DNA of 64,000 bases from Thermotogae bacterium. GTDB lineage: Bacteria > Thermotogota > Thermotogae > Petrotogales > Petrotogaceae. This document shows positions 36,709 to 45,659 of the stretch, one piece after another. Each line of letters starts with the position of its first letter. The first letter of the stretch is position 1. The stretch covers positions 496,001-560,000 of the forward strand of contig JACKPH010000001.1 of NCBI GenBank assembly GCA_024233675.1, written 5' to 3'. The notes below the pieces were generated by a model, which worked only from the letters and a program-made list of their open reading frames with translations, did not search any database and was not told where the DNA came from. The translations under genes and the position numbers were made by a program.

Positions 36709-38401
36709 TTAATTTATCATCAGATACCGAATCAAGCCAGTTTTTAATGAATCCTGCAACAGACTTAAGGCAACCGTCTTCAAAAGGAGAAATTAAATTT
36801 GCTTCTTTTACAAGTTCTGTAAAAGGTTTTGTTCCTCCGAGTTTACAGAGTTTTACATAGTCATTCCAGGTTTCTGTTCTGTTTTCATTTGATTTTTTCC
36901 AGAACTGAAAAGCACATACCTGGGCGAGAGTGTAATCTATATAATAAAAAGGAACTTCATAAATATGTGATTGTTTCTGCCAGAAACCGCCGTTTTCAAG
37001 GTAATCTGACCCATCATAATTTTTCCACGGCATATATTTCTTTTCAATTTCTCTCCATTTTGAACGTCTTTCTTTAGGTGAAACATCCGGATTTTCATAA
37101 ACCCATTCCTGAAATTCATCAACAGAAACACCGTATGGAAGAAAATTTAAAGCATCGGATAAATGAAGGAATTTTGCTGTATCTGTATTTTCTCCGTAAA
37201 AAAGATTCCACCATGGCCATGTAAGAAATTCCATACTCATTGAATGAATTTCGGCTGATTCCATTGTAGGCCAGAGATATTCAGGAACTTCGTAATGACG
37301 TGAGGAATAAACCTGAAAAGCATGTCCTGCTTCATGGGTCAAAACATCAACATCTCCGGAAGTACCGTTAAAATTTGAGAATATAAAAGGAGATTTATAG
37401 TTTTTTATAAAAGTACAGTATCCTCCGCCGGCTTTTCCTTTTTTACTTTCGAGATCCATGAGTTCGTTTTCTGTCATAAATTCAAAAAATTCACCTGTTT
37501 CAGGAGAAAGTTCGTTATACATTTTAAGAGCAAGTTTAACTTTTTCTTCTGTTGTACCTGTAGGTTTGGGGTTTCCTCCCGGAATAGCATAAAATTCATC
37601 ATAAAAGTAAAGATTATCAAGGTTTACTCTTTTTCGCTGTCTTTCAAAAAGTTTTTCGGAAATAGGTGTTACAAAGTCATGTATCTGTTTTCTGTAGCCT
37701 TTTACCATTTCACTGTTATAATCAGTTCTTCCGAGTTTATCATATCCGAGTTGTACGAAATTTTTATAGCCAAGTTTTTTTGCCATTCTGTCACGTACTT
37801 TTACAAGTGAATCATAAATACCGTCAAATTCTTCAAGATGTTCGCTGAAATATCCGAATTTTGCATCCGAAGCATCTTTTCTTACGGAACGGTCTTCAGA
37901 CATAATATAAGGTGTTAGCTGCACAAGAGTTCTTTCTTCTCCGTCAAAAGGAATTTTAGCGGTAGATATAAGTTTAACATATTTTGATACAAGTTTATTT
38001 TCTTCTTTTAAATCATCTATTATTTCAGGACTGAAGGTTTTTACATCTAATTCGTACATATTAAACAAATGTTTACCGAAGAAATTCTCAAGTTCAGGTC
38101 TGAACTTAGAATTAAGCATTTTTTTGGTAAAATCAGTTGTTAGTTCCGTAAATTCAGGAGATTTTTCATCAAAGTAATCCTGTTCTTCTTCATAAAATTT
38201 GTCATTAACATCAATAGTGTGTCTTATCTGAACCAGGGTGGCCATGGTATCAAGAAGATTTCTTATTTTGTTATACTCCTGTGTTATTTCTGTTTGTTCC
38301 TGATAAGATCCGGCATTTTCAAATTTTTCAGCAAGAGCTTTTATATCTTTTTTTATTTTTTCTGCATCGGGTCTTTCATATGCAAAATCTTTAAATTTCA
38401 T
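36704..38401 (-). CDS. M3-family oligoendopeptidase (second, distinct from PepF)
   Basis: A 565-residue zinc endopeptidase with H-E-A-G-H-A-F, then E-S-A-E-I-H-S-M-S-M-E supplying the third zinc ligand, and the C-terminal Y-E-V-P-F-Y-Y-I-D-Y Tyr block. It belongs to the M3 group related to PepF/PZ-peptidase but is clearly divergent from the enzyme at 21.9 kb. It is a single gene with a strong SD (GGGGAGGG) divergent from the metal-resistance operon. It is cytosolic, with no signal peptide. Confidence 0.93.
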   Translation of the reverse strand: MKFKDFAYERPDAEKIKKDIKALAEKFENAGSYQEQTEITQEYNKIRNLLDTMATLVQIRHTIDVNDKFYEEEQDYFDEKSPEFTELTTDFTKKMLNSKFRPELENFFGKHLFNMYELDVKTFSPEIIDDLKEENKLVSKYVKLISTAKIPFDGEERTLVQLTPYIMSEDRSVRKDASDAKFGYFSEHLEEFDGIYDSLVKVRDRMAKKLGYKNFVQLGYDKLGRTDYNSEMVKGYRKQIHDFVTPISEKLFERQRKRVNLDNLYFYDEFYAIPGGNPKPTGTTEEKVKLALKMYNELSPETGEFFEFMTENELMDLESKKGKAGGGYCTFIKNYKSPFIFSNFNGTSGDVDVLTHEAGHAFQVYSSRHYEVPEYLWPTMESAEIHSMSMEFLTWPWWNLFYGENTDTAKFLHLSDALNFLPYGVSVDEFQEWVYENPDVSPKERRSKWREIEKKYMPWKNYDGSDYLENGGFWQKQSHIYEVPFYYIDYTLAQVCAFQFWKKSNENRTETWNDYVKLCKLGGTKPFTELVKEANLISPFEDGCLKSVAGFIKNWLDSVSDDKLI

Positions 38402-38483
38402 AGTATCCCTCCCCTTCGGAAAATTAAATGTTTGGATTACTTATCATTATATCAAAAAAATCTGATTATTTTCTGTGTATTAT

Positions 38484-38512
38484 TTGACAAACAGAAATAA
38501 AAAATATATAAT
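38484..38512 (+). promoter_or_regulatory. Consensus promoter of the metal-efflux operon
   Basis: Perfect TTGACA (38484-38489), an exact 17 nt spacer and perfect TATAAT (38507-38512). Such a strong promoter needs tight repression, which matches the operator immediately after it. Confidence 0.93.
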
Positions 38513-38514
38513 TA

Positions 38515-38536
38515 TATATGAATATATGTTCATATA
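38515..38536 (+). promoter_or_regulatory. CadC/SmtB-type operator
   Basis: An inverted repeat, TATATGAA (38515-38522), a 6 nt centre and TTCATATA (38529-38536), covering the transcription start. It has the layout typical of ArsR/SmtB metal-sensor operators and lies next to the regulator gene. Confidence 0.85.
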
Positions 38537-38551
38537 TAACAGGAGGCTAAA

Positions 38552-38920
38552 ATGAAAAAAGAAGAAACAGACGTTTGTAAAAATAATGTAATAGGTGATA
38601 TCAGAATAAATGAGCTGCGTAAAAATCTTCCGGAAGACGAACTTTTATTTGATATTGCGGAATTTTTTAAAATATTCGGCGACTCTACAAGAATAAAAAT
38701 AATAAATGCGCTGTTTTGTGAAAATGAGCTTTGCGTTTGTGATTTATCAGTAATAATAGGAATATCACAGTCAGCAGTTTCGCATCAGCTCAGAATATTA
38801 AGACAGTCGAAACTTGTTAAATACAGAAAGGAAGGAAAAACAGTTTTTTACTCACTGGATGATGAGCATATAAAACAGATATACAATCTTGCTAAAGAGC
38901 ATATTACGGAAGAGAAGTGA
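38552..38920 (+). CDS. ArsR/SmtB-family metal-sensing repressor (CadC-like)
   Basis: A 122-residue winged-helix repressor that should release DNA on binding Cd/Pb/Zn. It has both classical metal sites. The alpha-3N thiolate motif is E-L-C-V-C-D-L plus an N-terminal Cys (residue 9). The alpha-5 site shows D-x-x-H and E-H-x-x-E spacing near the C-terminus. The recognition helix is S-Q-S-A-V-S-H-Q-L. It is followed 5 nt later by the transport ATPase, and the operator precedes it, so it is an autoregulated operon repressor. Confidence 0.93.
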   Translation: MKKEETDVCKNNVIGDIRINELRKNLPEDELLFDIAEFFKIFGDSTRIKIINALFCENELCVCDLSVIIGISQSAVSHQLRILRQSKLVKYRKEGKTVFYSLDDEHIKQIYNLAKEHITEEK

Positions 38921-38925
38921 TTAAT

Positions 38926-40992
38926 ATGTCAAAAAAAATAATAATGCTTGAAGGACTTAATTGTGCAAACTGTGCAGCAAAAATAGAAGATAAAGTTAAA
39001 AATATTGACGGTGTTAGAAATGTAAACCTAAATTTTATAGAAAAAAAACTGACTCTTGAAACAGAAGACAGAGAAAAAATAAATCAGATAAAAGATATAA
39101 TAAACAAAATAGAACCTGATGTTGATGTTTATGAAAAAAATGGCGATATTTCAGAAGAACACAGGAAGAATTACTTAAAGGATATAATAAAATTTGCATC
39201 CGGGATAACTTTTTTTGTTTTAGCTATAATTCTTAAAAATAATTTTTATATAAGTCTTATTTTTTATATAGCTGCATACTTTATATTCGGATTCAGGGTT
39301 TTAAAAACATCATTTAAAAATATATTAAGAGGTAATATATTTGATGAGAATTTTCTAATGATGATAGCTACTGTAGGTGCTTTTGCAATAAAAGAATTTC
39401 CGGAAGCTGTAGGTGTAATGCTTTTTTATGAAATAGGTGAATTTTTTCAGGATATTGCTGTTGACAATTCGAGAAAATCGATTAAAAGCCTTCTGAACAT
39501 AAGACCTGATTATGCAAATATAAAAAAAGACAATAAATATATAAAAATAAAACCCGAAGAAATAAAAAAAGGAGATATTATTTACGTAAAACCCGGAGAA
39601 AGAATTCCTGTTGACGGTATAATAATTTCAGGAAAAAGTTTTACAGATAATTCGGCCCTTACCGGGGAATCACTTCCCGTTTCGGTTAAAGAAGGCGATT
39701 TGGTATTAAGCGGTTCTATAAATCAGAAAGGACTTATTGAAGTCAGAGCGGAGAAAGTATTTTCGGAATCGACAGTTGCAAAAATTCTTGATCTTGTTGA
39801 AAATGCCACATCCAAAAAAGCAAAAACCGAAAAATTTATAACAAAATTTGCAAAATTTTATACACCTGTAGTGGTATTTCTTGCGATTGCACTTTTTATA
39901 ATACCTGTTGTATTTTTTTCCGGAAATATTAGTGAATGGCTTTACAGAGCACTTATATTTCTTGTAATATCATGTCCGTGTGCACTTGTTGTATCTGTTC
40001 CGTTAGGATATTTTGCAGGAATAGGAAAACTTTCTAAAAACGGAGTAATGGTAAAAGGCGGAAATTATATAGAAGTTTTAAAAGATCTTGATACTATAAT
40101 TTTTGATAAAACCGGAACACTTACTTACGGTGTTTTTGAAGTAAATAAAATAAATGCTTTCAACGGATTTAAAGAAGAAGAAATTTTGGAATATGCAGCT
40201 TACTCTGAATTTAACTCGAATCATCCGATTGCGGAATCAATAAGAAAAAAATACGGAAAAGTTATTGATTCAACAAAAATAAAAGAATTTTCCGAATTTT
40301 CCGGATACGGTACAGAAGCTATTATAGATAATAATAGAATTCTTGCCGGAAATGAGAAATTACTGAGCAGAAATTCTGTAAAATTTGAAAAAAATGAATC
40401 TTTTTCGACAGTAGTATATATTTCGGTAAATAATATCTTTGCCGGAACAATCGAAATATCGGATATTATAAAAAATAATACTGCAGAAACAATAAAAGAA
40501 CTTAAAAAATCGGGTATAAAAAATACTGTTATGCTGACGGGAGATAATGAAAAAACCGCTCATTTTGTTGCAGAAAAAACGGGTATAGATAAATACTATT
40601 CACAGCTTTTACCAGATGAAAAATTAAAAAAATTCGAACAGGAAAGAGGGAACAGAAAAACTGCTTTTATAGGTGACGGAATAAATGATGCGCCTGTCCT
40701 TACATATGCCGATGTAGGTATAGCAATGGGGGGATTAGGATCTGATGCGGCAATAGAAGCTGCTGACGTAATAATAATGGATGATGATATTTCAAAAATA
40801 GAAAAAACAATAAAAATTTCAAAAAGAACATCCGCTATAATATGGCAGAATATAATATTTGTCCTTTCTGTGAAAATAATATTTTTAATTCTCGGCGCTC
40901 TCGGTATAGCAAATATGTGGGAAGCTGTTTTTGCTGATGTCGGACTTGCACTTATTGCTGTTTTTAATACTTTAAGAATATTTCGTGATTAA
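38926..40992 (+). CDS. Cd/Zn/Pb-exporting P1B-type ATPase
   Basis: A heavy-metal efflux pump of 688 residues in the inner membrane. N-terminal HMA domain (G-L-N-C-A-N-C, residues 1-65); the transmembrane metal motif C-P-C (S-C-P-C-A-L-V, about residue 350); the phosphorylation motif D-K-T-G-T-L-T; N-H-P in the nucleotide domain; and T-G-D-N and G-D-G-I-N-D-A-P in the actuator/P domains. The C-P-C type with a CadC-like regulator favours Cd/Zn/Pb over Cu. The start is ATG 38926, 8 nt after the SD; the GTG at 38917 belongs to the SD. Confidence 0.95.
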   Translation: MSKKIIMLEGLNCANCAAKIEDKVKNIDGVRNVNLNFIEKKLTLETEDREKINQIKDIINKIEPDVDVYEKNGDISEEHRKNYLKDIIKFASGITFFVLAIILKNNFYISLIFYIAAYFIFGFRVLKTSFKNILRGNIFDENFLMMIATVGAFAIKEFPEAVGVMLFYEIGEFFQDIAVDNSRKSIKSLLNIRPDYANIKKDNKYIKIKPEEIKKGDIIYVKPGERIPVDGIIISGKSFTDNSALTGESLPVSVKEGDLVLSGSINQKGLIEVRAEKVFSESTVAKILDLVENATSKKAKTEKFITKFAKFYTPVVVFLAIALFIIPVVFFSGNISEWLYRALIFLVISCPCALVVSVPLGYFAGIGKLSKNGVMVKGGNYIEVLKDLDTIIFDKTGTLTYGVFEVNKINAFNGFKEEEILEYAAYSEFNSNHPIAESIRKKYGKVIDSTKIKEFSEFSGYGTEAIIDNNRILAGNEKLLSRNSVKFEKNESFSTVVYISVNNIFAGTIEISDIIKNNTAETIKELKKSGIKNTVMLTGDNEKTAHFVAEKTGIDKYYSQLLPDEKLKKFEQERGNRKTAFIGDGINDAPVLTYADVGIAMGGLGSDAAIEAADVIIMDDDISKIEKTIKISKRTSAIIWQNIIFVLSVKIIFLILGALGIANMWEAVFADVGLALIAVFNTLRIFRD

Positions 40993-41006
40993 GGAAAGGA
41001 GATAAT

Positions 41007-41201
41007 ATGATTAAAATATGTAAAAACTCCGGAAAAAGAGATAAAATGAAAGAATATTTCGATAAGCATTCAATAGAATATAAAGAGCTCGGGTGTATAG
41101 GAAAATGCGGTGTATGCGGTAAAAAATATTTCTTTACGGAAGAGGGAAAAATTCATATATTTGAATCAAAAGAAGAATTTAAAGAATACTTTAAAAAATA
41201 A
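41007..41201 (+). CDS. Small Cys-rich protein (DUF1450/YuzB-like), third gene of the metal operon
   Basis: 64 residues with an N-terminal Cys (I-K-I-C-K-N-S-G) and G-C-I-G-K-C-G-V-C-G, resembling the short DUF1450/YuzB pattern of one N-terminal and three central cysteines. It ends in a charged helix. The gene starts 14 nt after the P-type ATPase with its own SD (AAAGGAG) and precedes a strong terminator, so it is co-transcribed. A metal-chaperone or Fe-S/thiol role is possible but unproven. Confidence 0.7.
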   Translation: MIKICKNSGKRDKMKEYFDKHSIEYKELGCIGKCGVCGKKYFFTEEGKIHIFESKEEFKEYFKK

Positions 41202-41228
41202 AATACAGACAGTAATGTCTGTATTTTA
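41200..41228. terminator. Bidirectional rho-independent terminator
   Basis: A 12 bp perfect stem, AAAATACAGACA (41200-41211) with TGTCTGTATTTT (41216-41227), and a GTAA loop, between convergent operons. Confidence 0.93.
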
Positions 41229-41969
41229 TTATATTGCTTTTACTTTTTTCATAGCTATTACTATTATATATGAAATTATTATACCTGAGACAAACTGAAT
41301 AATATTAAAACCTATTGAAAAAATAGGAATAACAGGATTTCCGTAAATTATTATTTCCGCGGTATAATATCCTATAACCATCCATAAACCGGCTATAGTT
41401 GTTCCTATAAGATTTGAAAAAGAAAACAGTTCAAAATCTTTTTTTCTCAAAATAAGAGAAATAACCATAATAACTACAGGAATAATAATCATAGTATAAA
41501 GTAATACATTTCCTGTATTTTTTATCATTTCGGAAAATTTTTCCGGAGATACTTCTAACTGATTCATTACTGAGAGATTTCCGGAATTACTGTTAAGAAT
41601 AGTTTTAAGTATTAGTCCGAAAATTATCCATACAGCCGATGAAATTAATGAGACTGAAAATTTTATTTTTTTATTTTTTCTGGTTTCTTCGGAGATAAAA
41701 CCGACAATTAACCCCATAATTCCCTTTATTATAAGTGTAGGAAAAGCGTATACGGCATATCCGCCTACGAGGTCTGCCATTGCCGAACCTATACCTCCGG
41801 CGAGCATACCGGTTTTCCAGCCGAAAAGTATACCGGCAACGAAAATCATGCTGTCACCCGGATGAATATATCCCTGTGTCATGGGAACAGGAATTTTAAT
41901 AAGAAATGTACCTATAAAAACCAATGCTATCATTAGTCCGGAATAAATAACGGAATTGCTTTTTTTCAA
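41229..41969 (-). CDS. ECF transporter S component, substrate unknown
   Basis: A substrate-binding membrane subunit of about 246 residues with six hydrophobic segments. The G-Y-I-H-P-G-D-S-M-I-F motif and A-G-G-I-G-S-A-M-A-D-L-V-G-G-Y, then T-L-I-I-K-G-I-M-G-L, are typical of the S-component superfamily (riboflavin/pantothenate/HMP-like group). An unusual insertion of about 60 residues follows the central helices. It would share a T component such as the one at 500-1291. The start is TTG 41969, 8 nt after GCGGGG; GTG 41978 is within the SD. Confidence 0.82.
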   Translation of the reverse strand: MKKSNSVIYSGLMIALVFIGTFLIKIPVPMTQGYIHPGDSMIFVAGILFGWKTGMLAGGIGSAMADLVGGYAVYAFPTLIIKGIMGLIVGFISEETRKNKKIKFSVSLISSAVWIIFGLILKTILNSNSGNLSVMNQLEVSPEKFSEMIKNTGNVLLYTMIIIPVVIMVISLILRKKDFELFSFSNLIGTTIAGLWMVIGYYTAEIIIYGNPVIPIFSIGFNIIQFVSGIIISYIIVIAMKKVKAI

Positions 41970-42041
41970 ATTAATCACCCCGCGGTTGTTTTTATTTCAG
42001 TATTATTCTACATAAATAATGTTTAAAAATCAATATGTTTA

Positions 42042-42050
42042 TGTTATAAT
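42042..42050 (+). promoter_or_regulatory. Extended -10 promoter of the DUF401 gene
   Basis: TGT-TATAAT at 42042-42050, about 40 nt upstream of the start codon, with no strong -35. Confidence 0.55.
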
Positions 42051-42090
42051 TGCAGAAAGTACGTTATACTAACGAATGCGGAGGTATTAT

Positions 42091-43251
42091 ATGGCAATAT
42101 TATCTATACTGTCAGGTTTTGCTGCAATGATTCTTATTATAAAAATTACAAAAAAAATACATTTCGGTATACTTGCCGCTATTTTTGCAACAGCTTTTAT
42201 ATCAGCTAATTTCCCGCCGCTTTTTCAGAGTTTTATTTATACATTTAAATATGTTAAATTTTATGAAATAATAGTTACTATATACGGTATATATCTTATA
42301 TCTGATACGATGAAGGTTTCCGGAAATTCTAAAATATTTTCGGAATCAATAAAAAATCTTTTCAGTGCAAGACAGGCAGTAGCTCTTATGCCAATGGCTC
42401 TGGGACTTTTGCCTATGCCGGGAGGTGCTATGTTTACTGCACCTATGATAAAAGAAATATCTGATGAAAACGGTATAAAAAATATTGATTCTGCATCTAT
42501 GAATTATTGGTTCAGACATTCTATGGAATTTTTCTGGATACTTTATCCGGCACTTATTTTTGAAAGTGCACTAAGCGGAATAAAAATTCTTACACTTCTT
42601 TTTATACAGCTTCCGATAGGTATATTTTCAATAGTAAGTGCATGGATATTTTTCAGAACAGGAAAAATAAAAATTAATCACAGTAAAAAAGACTGGAAAA
42701 ATCTTTTAATATCTGTATTGCCTATTATTTTTATAATGATAGGTGTTATATCCTCAATTCCCGGTTGGATAGTTGTTCTTACAGTGGCTTTTATTTATTC
42801 TCTTTACTATAAGAATTATAAAGGAATACTTAAAATAAACAAAAATGTTATGATTCTTATATTTTTTGTTTTTTGGTATAAAAATCTTATAGAAATAAGC
42901 GGACTTTCTGATTCTTTTGTAGGTGAAATGCAGAATGCCGGAATGAGTCCGTGGATAATAATAGTTTTATCACCGCTTATAATAGGTATGATAACAGGAA
43001 TAACTCAGGCTGCATTTGCTGTTACAATGCCTATTGCAATGTCTTTCGTAAATATTCCGGTTGATGTTACCGCAATTACCGTTTATTATTTTTCAGTTAT
43101 AGGAGTATTATTATCCCCTGTACATTTGTGTCTTGTACTCACATCGGAATATTTCGGCGTAAAAATATCATCAATGTTAAAAAAACTTACAATACCTTTT
43201 TTATTTTCCTTTCTGGGATATATAATTATGAGTATTGTTATAAGAATATAA
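42091..43251 (+). CDS. DUF401-family integral membrane protein
   Basis: A 386-residue polytopic membrane protein with about ten hydrophobic segments. The L-L-P-M-P-G-G-A-M-F-T-A-P-M motif, the F-R-H-S-M-E-F-F-W stretch and the C-terminal G-I-T-Q-A-A-F-A-V-T-M-P segment match the DUF401 family. This group of putative carriers is seen in Thermotogota and archaea and is distantly related to gluconate/citrate-type transporters. The substrate is unknown. The ATG 42091 follows GCGGAGG. Confidence 0.8.
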   Translation: MAILSILSGFAAMILIIKITKKIHFGILAAIFATAFISANFPPLFQSFIYTFKYVKFYEIIVTIYGIYLISDTMKVSGNSKIFSESIKNLFSARQAVALMPMALGLLPMPGGAMFTAPMIKEISDENGIKNIDSASMNYWFRHSMEFFWILYPALIFESALSGIKILTLLFIQLPIGIFSIVSAWIFFRTGKIKINHSKKDWKNLLISVLPIIFIMIGVISSIPGWIVVLTVAFIYSLYYKNYKGILKINKNVMILIFFVFWYKNLIEISGLSDSFVGEMQNAGMSPWIIIVLSPLIIGMITGITQAAFAVTMPIAMSFVNIPVDVTAITVYYFSVIGVLLSPVHLCLVLTSEYFGVKISSMLKKLTIPFLFSFLGYIIMSIVIRI

Positions 43252-43281
43252 AAAGCAGATCTTTAAAAGATCTGCTTTTTT
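43250..43281. terminator. Bidirectional rho-independent terminator
   Basis: An AAAAGCAGATCTTT / AAAGATCTGCTTTT inverted repeat with A and T runs on either side, placed between the DUF401 stop and the convergent rubrerythrin-like gene. Confidence 0.88.
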
Positions 43282-43820
43282 CTGAAATAGCCCTTGGGAT
43301 GATCACATGCAGGGCATTTTTCGGGAGGTCTTTCCCCTTCATATACATATCCGCATTTCATACATATCCACAGAGTATTTTTATCACCTTCAAAAAAGGA
43401 ATTGTCAGTAATTTTTAACATGAAAGAATTCAGTGTTTCCATCTGATTGATGAGGGCTCTTTTTATAGTTCTGAATTTTACGGCCACCATGTTCAGATTT
43501 TCTTTCTCAGCAGTAACTGCAAATTTTTCATAATTATTTATTTGTTCTGATAAGATTTTTATACATATTTTCAGATTTTCTGAAGTGTTTGTTATTTTTA
43601 TTTCAGGATATTTAAATGATACTTCGGTTTCTGTTTTTTCAGCAAGTTTAAGAAAGTTTTTCGCATGGGATCTGCTGTAATCGGAAAATTCCAGAAATGT
43701 TTTTTCTATTTCAATATAGCCTTCTTTTTTAGCATTACCGGAATAAAAGTCATATATTAATCTGTTTATACTTTCATAAATAAAAGCCTGCAGGAGATTA
43801 CTTAAAGTTAAATCAGTCAT
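43263..43820 (-). CDS. Rubrerythrin-like protein with degenerate diiron site
   Basis: 185 residues: a ferritin-like four-helix region (1-145) and a C-terminal rubredoxin-type Fe(Cys)4 domain (C-M-K-C-G-Y-V-Y-E-G then C-P-A-C). Rubrerythrins are peroxide reductases in anaerobes. By eye the usual diiron ligands are only partly kept. An early Glu (Y-E-S) and the His of the first E-x-x-H are present, but its Glu position reads Ser (S-R-S-H), and the second E-x-x-H-type helix reads R-A-L-I-N-Q. It may bind one iron or act as an electron carrier. It overlaps the ABC ATPase gene by four bases (ATGA). Confidence 0.8.
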   Translation of the reverse strand: MTDLTLSNLLQAFIYESINRLIYDFYSGNAKKEGYIEIEKTFLEFSDYSRSHAKNFLKLAEKTETEVSFKYPEIKITNTSENLKICIKILSEQINNYEKFAVTAEKENLNMVAVKFRTIKRALINQMETLNSFMLKITDNSFFEGDKNTLWICMKCGYVYEGERPPEKCPACDHPKGYFRKKQIF

Positions 43821-44515
43821 TCTGCCCCTCCGTTTTTAAGATCGAGATTTATTTTCCCGTCTTTTATTTCTATTATTCTGTCTGTTTTATCAGCTATACG
43901 TCTGTCATGTGTTATGACAAGAAATGTTGTTCCGTATTCTTTGTTAATATCCCTCATCATATCAAAAACAGTTTTTGAAGAATCAGAATCAAGATTTCCG
44001 GTAGGTTCATCCGCAAGTATTATAGGCGGATTATTAAAAAGAGCCCTTGCAATAGCTGTCCTCTGCTGCTGTCCACCGGACATTCTTGATGCCGGATTAT
44101 TTTTTACTTTTGATAATCCTACCATATCCAGAAGATAATACGCACGTTCTTTCTGTTTATCCGTAAGTGGCTTGTTTTTTATCAGATAAGGCATAAGAAC
44201 ATTTTCATAAGCCGTGAATTCCGGAAGAAGATAATGAAACTGAAATATAAAGCCTAATTTCTGATTTCTTAATTCGGATAACTGATTTTTATTCATATTT
44301 TTTGTATTTATTTCATCTATTATGATATCACCTGAAGTAGGTTTATCAAGAGTACCTGTTATATTTAGAAGTGTTGATTTCCCGCTTCCGGACTGACCTA
44401 TAATAGAACTGAAAGAACTTTTTTCAATATCAAGGTTTATATCAAATAAAACCTGTGTTTTTATATATGTTCCGTAAATTTTATTTATATTTTTAAGTGA
44501 AATAATTTTATCCAT
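43817..44515 (-). CDS. ABC transporter ATPase, LolD/MacB type
   Basis: A 232-residue ATPase with G-Q-S-G-S-G-K-S-T (Walker A), the signature M-S-G-G-Q-Q-Q-R, D-E-P-T-G-N-L-D (Walker B) and I-T-H-D. The G-N-L-D after Walker B and the F-Q-F-H-Y-L-L-P Q-loop are typical of LolD/MacB. With the overlapping FtsX-type permease it forms a lipoprotein-release or macrolide/peptide exporter-type pair. It lies in an operon with a cobalamin-binding protein upstream and the rubrerythrin-like protein downstream, all with overlapping ends. Confidence 0.93.
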   Translation of the reverse strand: MDKIISLKNINKIYGTYIKTQVLFDINLDIEKSSFSSIIGQSGSGKSTLLNITGTLDKPTSGDIIIDEINTKNMNKNQLSELRNQKLGFIFQFHYLLPEFTAYENVLMPYLIKNKPLTDKQKERAYYLLDMVGLSKVKNNPASRMSGGQQQRTAIARALFNNPPIILADEPTGNLDSDSSKTVFDMMRDINKEYGTTFLVITHDRRIADKTDRIIEIKDGKINLDLKNGGAE

Positions 44516-45659
44516 TTCTTATCACCTCTACAGGATCAAGTTTTGCAGATTTTCCTGCCGGAATTATTGCCGAAATAACTGATGATAGTATACCTACAAG
44601 AGAAGAAATAATTATATATCTGTATCCGAAATAAAGTTTTACTATAGGTGTTTTATCAGGGTTTACTGCAAATGTAGAAAAACCCCAAAGTAAAAACATA
44701 CCTATAGCTATACCTATAACGGCTCCGAAAAAACCTAATAACAACCCTTCAAAAATGAAAATAGTACTCGTCTGTCGGTTTTTAAGCCCCATTGCCTTAA
44801 GTATTCCTATCTGTTTTGATTTCTGAAGTACTGTTATTATAAGAACACTTGCTATACCGAGTGCAACCGCTACTATTACAAATATCTGAATCATAATACT
44901 TGATATACTCTGTCCGTTTAATCCGCTCAGTAGATCAGAGTTCTGTTCTTTCCATTCGGAAACTTTTATTCCTGTATTACTGAAATTGGATTTTATATTT
45001 TCTGAATATATATCAGAATTAAAAATATCTTTTATCTGAAATTCTATTTTATTAGGATTACTTACTCCGAAAAAATCATATGCCGTAATATTATTTGTTA
45101 ATATCCATGTTGAATTCAGATTCGAAACTTTAAAATCAAAGATTCCTGTTACAGTTGCGGATTTTCTCAGTAAACCACCTTTAAAACCTAAAAAATTAAT
45201 TTTATCTCCGGTATTTATATTATATTTTTCGGAAAAATCTTTACCTATTATAACTTCATTAATATTTTCAGGAATATTTCCTGAAATTATTTTTTCTTTT
45301 ATATTGTATATACTGTCTTTCATAGATATACCTCTTAATAGTACAGATATATTTTCCGAACCGGAAAGAACAAAAAACGGTCCTTCGGTAACAATATCAT
45401 AAGCTGAAACATCTGCTTCTTTTTTTGTATAATCTATTATTTCATTATAATTTTCAACAGAACCCCCGGACATTTCCGTTACTGTAATATGAGGAGAGTT
45501 ACCTATTGTTTTTTCTATAAGATTTTTCTGAAGACTGTCAATAAGTACAGAAATAAAAAGCTGAACGGAAATTCCTACGGCTATACCAAGAACAATAAGA
45601 AATGTCTGCGCCTTATTTGACATTAAAAATCTGAAAGCGGTTTTTAAAGAAAATTTCAT
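44508..45659 (-). CDS. ABC transporter permease, LolC/E-MacB (FtsX) type
   Basis: A 383-residue membrane protein: TM about 18-40, a MacB-type periplasmic domain about 45-250, then three C-terminal TM helices in the FtsX pattern. The K-S-K-Q-I-G-I-L-K-A-M-G-L coupling motif and the final A-K-L-D-P-V-E-V-I-R are typical. It overlaps the upstream gene by ATGA and the ATPase gene by 8 nt. In a diderm host it could extract lipoproteins (LolCDE-like), but only one permease is present, so a homodimeric exporter is equally likely. Confidence 0.92.
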   Translation of the reverse strand: MKFSLKTAFRFLMSNKAQTFLIVLGIAVGISVQLFISVLIDSLQKNLIEKTIGNSPHITVTEMSGGSVENYNEIIDYTKKEADVSAYDIVTEGPFFVLSGSENISVLLRGISMKDSIYNIKEKIISGNIPENINEVIIGKDFSEKYNINTGDKINFLGFKGGLLRKSATVTGIFDFKVSNLNSTWILTNNITAYDFFGVSNPNKIEFQIKDIFNSDIYSENIKSNFSNTGIKVSEWKEQNSDLLSGLNGQSISSIMIQIFVIVAVALGIASVLIITVLQKSKQIGILKAMGLKNRQTSTIFIFEGLLLGFFGAVIGIAIGMFLLWGFSTFAVNPDKTPIVKLYFGYRYIIISSLVGILSSVISAIIPAGKSAKLDPVEVIRNG

